Source of the DNA: Rhodamnia argentea
Taxonomy: Eukaryota > Streptophyta > Magnoliopsida > Myrtales > Myrtaceae
Direction of reading: 5' to 3'
Assembly (NCBI RefSeq): GCF_020921035.1
Contig: NC_063155.1
Coordinates: 23,367,294 to 23,431,293, forward strand
Length of the DNA: 64,000 nucleotides
The notes below the pieces were generated by a model. That model saw nothing but the letters and a program-made list of their open reading frames with translations. It was not told the origin of the DNA and searched no databases. Shown here piece by piece: positions 57,600-64,000 of this stretch; position 1 is the stretch's first letter, and every line of letters starts with the position of its first letter. Both the position numbers and the translations under genes were made by a program.

Positions 57600-60313
57600 T
57601 CAAATGGACATTAGAGCAACGGCGATCGCGCAAATCACGTATTTTAGTTCGGAGACTAGTGAAGCTGAAGTTGGTGAACCTCCACCTTGAGGACTGAAAG
57701 GTGCAGATGCTGACGGGGTAATCACGCTGGAGCTTGAGTTTGAACTGTTAAAAGCATGCACATATAGGGAACACATTCAGAACAAAAGCAGCATCAACTA
57801 AAGAGATATGGAATGATGGCAGCAGAACAGATCTGTCAACGATATACTAAAGTTTTCTCACCTCCCAGTGAATTTACACGATCCATAACCTGCATTTACA
57901 TCACACCAAGTCAGCAACCGCAGGAATCAGTCGAAGGAAAACACGAGAGGAAAGCGTCCTCTCTAAGTATTGCAGGAAGGATGCGCATATTCAGACAGCC
58001 CTTTATAAATGCCAATATTAGCGAAGCAGGATATTTAGAGCTCATAAACTACCCAAAGCTTTAGCAATGTGGTCTATGAATCAGTCCTAATGACATACAA
58101 CTTTTTAATGAGGAAAAGAAAACACGTCCACACATCAATTTCTTTTAAGATCACTGATGGTGACGATTCACTGCCCATCTGCAACCCTCTCTGTCCATGA
58201 AAACATGCGTGCGCATCATAAAAAAAGGCGAAGACAGGTAGTTCGTATGCACAATTCCAGTTGTCCTCTGCAGAAAAGAATGAACATGAAAAAAAGAAGA
58301 AAACTCACTGGGATTGTCCGGAGTTGTCATAGCCGTGCCCTGAAAATCGCACGTCCCACCAACACTCTGCATCTTCTGATAATAGTCATTGTAGGCATAC
58401 GAAGCATGGCTCGCCACAGTATTGGGCAAGTAACACGGCTGTCCTGCCTGAATAGCCGTGCAGTTAGCCTGACCTTGACCACAAGCCCAGTTTAGCCCGT
58501 CTTCCAACTTGTCGGGATCCGCATCCTGCTTCGCTATGCAGAACACCCCGGAAGAGTTCCCCGTGACTTGACTGGATGTGCCCAAGCTGAGAGGATACAC
58601 AGAAGTCCCGTTGGTGAAAAACACACCCCAATTTCTCTCTGACACGGGTCCCAGTCTCTTATCTTCGTTATATAACTCATAGATGTATGTGTTGATTGGC
58701 ACATCTGGCTGACTAGGTGGACCCGAGCCATTAAGCACTCGCTTGATCAAGTTGTTGTTGAAGGTTTGGGCATTTCCCGCCGTTGCATCAGGTTCATTTG
58801 ATCCACCAAACCAAGGCCAGCCAGTTTCTGTCACCATAACAGGGATCCCAGAAAAATTCATGGCCTCGACAGAATAATAAGTGGCATCGACCATGGCATC
58901 AAACATGCTGTTGTAGTGAAAAAGAGTATTTGGGTCAACAATCTGCTTCACCGAAGGAAGTGATCGAAAAAGAGCATAATCAAGTGGGAAAATCCCGTTT
59001 CCTTGAGTATATCCATAATATGGATAAGCATTCAACATGTATGAAGAATTTGTGTTCTTCAGGAATTGAAGCAGCTGGTACATTGTAGAGTTCCATGAAG
59101 AGTTGAAAGCCGCAGTGGAGGGAGGGAAGGGCCTCGGTATTACATCCATTGATTGTGGGGTTGAGACCTTAACCATAAAATTGAGATTAGAGGCAACCAG
59201 AGCTTTATGAAGGTTATTCATTGCCGGAACTAAAACTGGAGCAGCATGAGGTATTGAAGTAAGAACTTCGCTGCCAACAGCAATTGCAGTTATATTGGTT
59301 GCAGGCAGGTAAGCAGCAACATTTTTGTTAATCCAAGCCGCCGCTGCTGCTGGAGATTCCCCAATCCCTAAAACTTCCTCGTTCGTGACACCAACCATGA
59401 CATCAATCCCACTGTTAGCAAGGGCTTTTAACATGTGAGCATCGGCATCATAAAGTCGCACATGAGTTATCTCATGGGATTTTAAGACTGCTACTACATC
59501 TGAAGCTTCTGGCAGGTTAGAGACATCGGTACCGATGTTTATTCCCACAAATGCACCTGATGTACCAGTTCAAGACATGGTTCAGAAGTAGAAGAAAATG
59601 CAGCCTTCATGTGCTTGTGATGTCAAGCAAAGTTGAATGAATAAGAGAGATTGCGAAATCATAGAGATTGAAGGGGCTCAGCAAATTGTCAAGCATATAA
59701 TCGCATGAATTTGCAGATTGCCCCAGATTCCAATAGATAAGGTCATTATACTTGTTTAATCCACAGTGAAGGTCAAGAGCTTATCCATTTTCAACTATAT
59801 CGGAAAAGAAAAGGAAAAAACGCATGATTGAATCAGAACATAGAATTGTGAAGCAGAATATCATCATGACCAACCATAACAAAACATCTTTTTCATTAGG
59901 GAAAACTGCCCCCATCGTCAGCTTCAATGGGAATCTATACCCACTGATGACACTCTCAAGCATTATCAAGCCAATGAAACCTTAAGTATGCAATCCTATT
60001 GTATAAACCTTAACACTGTATGACTATGCTCATAGGTCACAACTAGGAAGTATAACCATGCAAAACTTGCCCATCGGATCCCCTCTATGACGACTGAAAT
60101 TCTACATGATTGGATTAGTTTGTCCCCTCAGGGCCAGATAAACCTTCGAAGCAGGACGTTTCACAGGTACTAAATGCAGAAAAGATTTAGCAGACAAATT
60201 AGAGCTAGTAGGACTAAAAAAGAATCCAGGAGGGTTTCTGGATTACCCAAGGCAGTGGGCAAGAATGAAACTAGAAGCAGAAGAATTCTCCCCAGTCCTT
60301 TTTCACCCATCAT
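57600..60313 (-). CDS. Glucan endo-1,3-beta-glucosidase, GH17 with X8/CBM43 domain, GPI-anchored type
   Basis: Hydrolyses beta-1,3-glucan (callose) at the cell wall or plasmodesmata. Exons on the minus strand: 60247-60313, 58309-59556, 57862-57889 and 57600-57744. All are GT/AG, in frame, 495 aa. Exon 1 is a signal peptide, MMGEKGLGRILLLLVSFLPT, ending at ALG and joining AFVGINIGTD. The GH17 domain has the proton donor Glu119 in AVGSEVLT and the nucleophile Glu266 in VTETGWP; the family usually has GWPS, here GWPW. X8 (about residues 360-445) has GVFCIAKQ, LNWACGQG, NCTAI and CYLPN. The 28-nt exon encodes YGSCKFTG, the last X8 cysteine. The end, with an SSSS/Pro linker and a hydrophobic YVICAIAVALMSI, fits a GPI-anchor signal. 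It resembles Arabidopsis At1g66250/At2g01630. A 5'UTR intron upstream of 60313 is likely but not proven. Confidence 0.93.
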
Positions 60314-60577
60314 CTTCAAAAGTATGGGGTACGAAACCTTCCACTCCGTCGCCTTTAGATGCAGCTTAAACTGCAAATTCAATGAAAATTTTCCACGAGG
60401 CATGGTTAGAGACTGCATTCAAATTTCAACCAGGGGTCAATATTACATGGAGATGAATTCAAGAACAGAAGGCACAAATGATAAAAGAAATGCCACGTCA
60501 GCTACTTCTAGCAAAAAGAGCATAAACCCCCCAAAGAGCTGTACAATAGACACCCAGCTCATCTATCTCGACCAAAT

Positions 60578-60770
60578 ATTTTGTGGGACGGCCAATTGTT
60601 CTAAAAGCTTAAACTGATAAATGAATGTGTGAATTAATATTTAAATGTTCTAACACTTAGGACCTCCACATCTAATACCATGAAGGATTTTGTGGGACCA
60701 CAGCTAATTGCTTTAAAAGATTAAGCAATTAGATGAATGTGTGGTTGGATATTTAACTATTCTAACATCT
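60578..60770. repeat. Two-copy direct repeat, 110-bp spacing
   Basis: ATTTTGTGGGAC, then ATTG, TTAAAAG, GATGAATGTGTG, ATATTTAA and TTCTAACA-like blocks, occurs at about 60578-60660 and again at about 60688-60770. The copies are diverged. They lie upstream of the GH17 first coding exon, probably within its leader or leader intron. Confidence 0.7.
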
Positions 60771-61752
60771 CCATCTTAATTGCATTGATCATGAAGTCTT
60801 GGTTCATAGTAAAACAACTCACCCAGTGCCCCAAAAGCTAAAAGGTTTATTTCATCTATCCAAGTCCACAGTTTACTGTACACCATTGAGTAAACTGACA
60901 ACCTACTTCACAACAATTAAGGGAACCTCTATACCTTCATTAGGTACATGATATCTATGAAATTGACCAATCTCCAAGCACCAAAAAGCCTTTGCCGAGA
61001 TAAAATTTCTAAATACGAATGCATTACAATAATCTTCCTTTTCCTTTCCTATCATTCATTGCATTTGCAGCTACCAACCTGAAACATTTCTCCAAAATTC
61101 CAAAAGGAAAAGAGAAAAATCTTAAATGTCTTTTTTCAGAGCTTCAGCGCCTTAACAGAAATCATACCAAGATGACCTGCTAGGATTATTGAGCTAAATT
61201 ATTTGGAATAGCAGCCTGCTTTCAACCAATAGAATGGGTTATCACTGAAGCACATCTGGTATGACTATTATCCAACGTTGCCAAAATGTAGACAAAAGTA
61301 AAACTTTGCAATATATGGTTTAGAAGCTGGAACTAGAAGAATGTCATGAAATGGAATTAGGGACAATAGTTGCAGTTCGTTATAACTTCTTTTCAGTTGA
61401 TAAGTTCACTATAGTCTAGAGATGCGGGCACCGATGATTTCCAATTCGTCGGATTCCTTTTGTTTTGCCCATTCTTTTAGGTGTAACTAACCTACTTTAA
61501 TTGACTTTGCGGTCCCTGATTAGTCTGACTCTATAGCATATTAGGAATCCCTCCTTCGCAAAACACATTGTGTTCGAACACAAAATTCACAAAGTATGCC
61601 GGAAAGGGCGAGAAATTTCAAGGTCTATGATAGGATCCGACAGCACAAAAATTAAACAGCCCAGAAATATATTTTCTAACTGTAATGCAGCTAAGCTTAG
61701 AAATGAGCAACATAGCGCCAGAACTATGAAGGGCCAGCTGACTAAGCTCTTA
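60771..61752. other. GH17 upstream region
   Basis: No recognised gene. Probably leader intron or promoter of the minus-strand GH17 gene. Confidence 0.3.
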
Positions 61753-61961
61753 GGGTGAGTTTGGTTCGACATTTAGAAGTAGCATTTGGCCCCGAATGCT
61801 CCTTTGAAAAATGTTGAACCGTTTGGCAAGCATTTCGAAGGAGCATTTGGCCAAATATTCCTCTTGGGAAGGCTGAAAGCCCAATGCTAGAAGCCCCAGC
61901 ATTAGCTTTCAGCATTTGCATTCCCCCAAAGCTCTTTCCAAATGTCGAACCAAACCCACCC
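61753..61961. mobile_element. Tourist-like (PIF/Harbinger) MITE with TTA target duplication, 209 bp
   Basis: Left end GGGTGAGTTTGGTTCGACA and right end complement GGGTGGGTTTGGTTCGACA differ at one position over at least 19 bases. The element is flanked on both sides by TTA (61750-61752 and 61962-61964), the three-base duplication expected of Harbinger-type MITEs. The interior repeats GAGCATTTGGCC-like words. It lies upstream of the GH17 first coding exon. Confidence 0.88.
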
Positions 61962-63554
61962 TTAGTCAGGAGGTCTAAAATGTCAAATGCCATAACTGTA
62001 AAGCAACTTCTCGTCTGTTCCACAAGCATAGTTTACAAGCATCAGCGACCAGCTCGAGTGCGAGTCGTGATCTGCAGACCATTCTAGGGAAACCTCCAAA
62101 AGCCGGACGATGAACACGACAGATGAAGAAACTAAACACGGGAGAGAAATAAACGCCCAAAACTGAAAGATTGGGAAGCACCAAAGATACAGAGATTGAG
62201 AAATCAAGAGGGAAAATGGCACAACTTACTCAGTTTCTTGCGCACAAAACCAGCTCAAAAGAAGAAACCACACAGATATATCCCTCTTCAAAAGTCCGAA
62301 CGCCAAATATAATGAATCTCAAACAGAATCCACAAAGATTTCATCAGCTTCCAACGCTATCTGAGAGTGCAGCACTCAATGCCGAAACTAGAAACCGGAA
62401 GACCCCAGATGAACACTCTTCTAGTCTAGACCTAAATGGCCTGTGGACAAAAATACCACTCTTTTCCCCACAGTCCCCACTACAAAAAACCCCATCTTAA
62501 AATAACGCTCCTCCGGACTATACCCCACCGGCCAATCGTTTTTCTACTAAATAAAGTGGCCTTTTTCAACTAAAAATACAAGCTTTACAACCCTGTGACA
62601 AAGATTTGAAATGGGTGCTACGTTAAAATTAATAATAAACAGATCCCGGAAGCTCAGAGAGATGATAGAAACCTGTAATGGCAGCTTCTCTCTGTCCCCA
62701 GCGCCGCAGAGCCAAGCAGAACCAGTTTGCTACAACTTTGTCTTTTTTGCAGTATCTCTTTCTCAAATGTTCTTCTGGGTTCGAGCTCGCTGGAATTATC
62801 GCCGTCCAATACAGTATTCTTCTACAGGAGGGATGCTAATGTGTATTGGGCTTTTGGGATTTCTCACTCCAAGGCAGTCCTTAATTAGCTCCTTGGTTCG
62901 AAGGAGTCGAAAAGGTGTGGAAACGGTTTTAGCCCGTAATAAACACTCTTATCAGTGAGGGAAAGTTGGAAACTTTAGTCAGTCGCTGTAATTAAAATTT
63001 ATTCCTAGGATTTAAGACATGTTTTTACAGGAGATCTCGTCGTCCGCGGGATGACTTCAAGAAGACTCTCCTCCTTTCCGGGGCAATGTCAGTTATATCT
63101 GGAGTTGTCAAATACAGGGGAAAAAAATATTGTAGCAGCAGAGCAGGTGTGTCGCCTGAATTTGATATTGACCATTTATTGGTTCATTATTTATTGTAAT
63201 CGGATCTTCTTAAGCTCAAGAAAAGGACTTTGGTACCTCAATCGATTAATTATTAAGCTTCGATCCCGCGCGATATGCCGTGCTTGGTATATACTTCAAA
63301 GGTTTTTAACCATTGATTGAAATTTAGTATTGATTTAAGAGGATCGTTTGCAGAAGTTGATAAAATAATTAAATATTAAATCAAGCATTCATTTAACAGC
63401 TTGAATTTTCAGAACGATAGGTACTAATCCCACAAAATCTCACGTAACCGAGTGGAAAATTTTTCCAATCCTTGGCAAGTGTAAAGTGGATGCCGTCAAA
63501 GGTCCTACTATTTGTAATTTATCGATGCAACTTATGCCGGATTAAGGGAATGGT
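61962..63554. other. GH17 upstream region and intergenic DNA
   Basis: A CAG/GTTTCT donor-like site on the minus strand near 62677 could end a GH17 leader exon. Otherwise only short frames; nothing else recognised. Confidence 0.3.
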
Positions 63555-63990
63555 TAATACCACCGATACAATTGCGATAAGTTTACCCCAAACTAATTTT
63601 TAACTTCTAAAAATTTCAAACTAATACACATGTACTAAATTTAACCTCTGTTAGTTTATATTGATTTTTACCATCAATTTGTTGAGTTGAATGATACATG
63701 GCGGTTGACGGATGTTTCAATTTGAGGTTTTTAACCCTCCATTTGTCACATGTATAACTATTTGAGGTTCCTCATGGTATTAATTCAATTTAATTGAAAC
63801 TAACAGATGGTGAATTTGACACAAATGTACCATTTTGAAATTTTTAGTGGTCAAAAAAATTAGTTTGAGTAAATTTGCAACAAGTGCACCGACTTGAGAT
63901 TTTTTGTGGTAAAAAAAATTAGTTCGAGATAAACTTATCATAAGTGTGCTAATTTAAAATTTTTTGTGATATTAATCCTATTTGGCGGCC
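63555..63990. repeat. Inverted-repeat element with extra degenerate copies (family C)
   Basis: The arm at 63555-63655 (GATAAGTTTACCCCAAACTA, AAAATTTCAAACTAATAC) is the inverse of the arm at about 63790-63890 (TTTTGAAATTTTTAGTGG, TTAGTTTGAGTAAATTTGC). Two further copies of the right-hand unit follow with the phrase TTTTTTGTGG/TTTTTTGTGA, each about 60 bases. It runs close to the window end, so the element may continue outside. Confidence 0.6.
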
Positions 63991-64000
63991 AGCTCCAACA

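Noticed and set aside
62611-62958. 115-codon plus-strand frame upstream of GH17
   Set aside because: No recognisable domain, no splice context; probably chance in the promoter/leader region.

Overview
The window is nuclear DNA from a flowering plant. The genes are intron-rich with GT/AG junctions, and their protein families are plant-specific: plastid phytoene synthase, COP10, an F-box/kelch protein and a GPI-anchored GH17-X8 glucanase. Long AT-rich intergenic spaces are filled with decayed LTR retrotransposons and foldback DNA elements. The protein sequences look eudicot. A woody lineage such as Myrtales is possible, but that is an impression and not something the sequence proves.

Layout: (1) 1-5.25 kb holds the 5' two thirds of a DDX3/Ded1-type DEAD-box RNA helicase on the minus strand; its last exons lie beyond the left edge. 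(2) 5.25-22.7 kb has no gene I can support. It contains a palindromic element, a set of nested or adjacent Tat/Ogre-like LTRs without gag-pol, a hAT-like element carrying a broken MSI1/RBBP4-like gene fragment, and a 280-bp inverted repeat with a TATA-like core in each arm. (3) 23.2-29.3 kb is a complete 11-exon PP2A catalytic subunit gene on the plus strand (313 aa). (4) 30.8-32.8 kb is a complete 6-exon phytoene synthase gene on the minus strand (377 aa). (5) 35.7-39.6 kb holds two intronless polyamine/amino-acid transporters in tandem on the plus strand (487 and 474 aa). (6) 39.7-48.6 kb is intergenic and repeat-rich. (7) 48.7-49.7 kb is an intronless F-box/kelch gene on the plus strand (346 aa) with G-boxes upstream. 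(8) 54.8-56.3 kb is a 4-exon COP10 gene on the minus strand (174 aa). (9) 57.6-60.3 kb is a 4-exon GH17-X8 glucan endo-1,3-beta-glucosidase on the minus strand (495 aa), including a 28-nt exon. (10) The rest, to 64 kb, is its upstream region and repeats.

The genes do not form a pathway or cluster; each is an ordinary independent plant locus. Shared themes are only loose. COP10 (light signalling through the CUL4-DDB1 system), phytoene synthase (light-responsive carotenoid synthesis) and the kelch F-box protein (SCF-type turnover) are all regulatory or regulated steps, but nothing in the sequence links them. The most unusual material is in the repeats: two families of palindromic foldback elements with four copies each, the gene fragment inside the hAT element, and the TATA-bearing inverted repeat. 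I found no previously undescribed system that I can defend. Exon boundaries were worked out by hand from splice sites, reading-frame continuity and known family sequences; every multi-exon coding sequence that lies wholly inside the window closes in frame.
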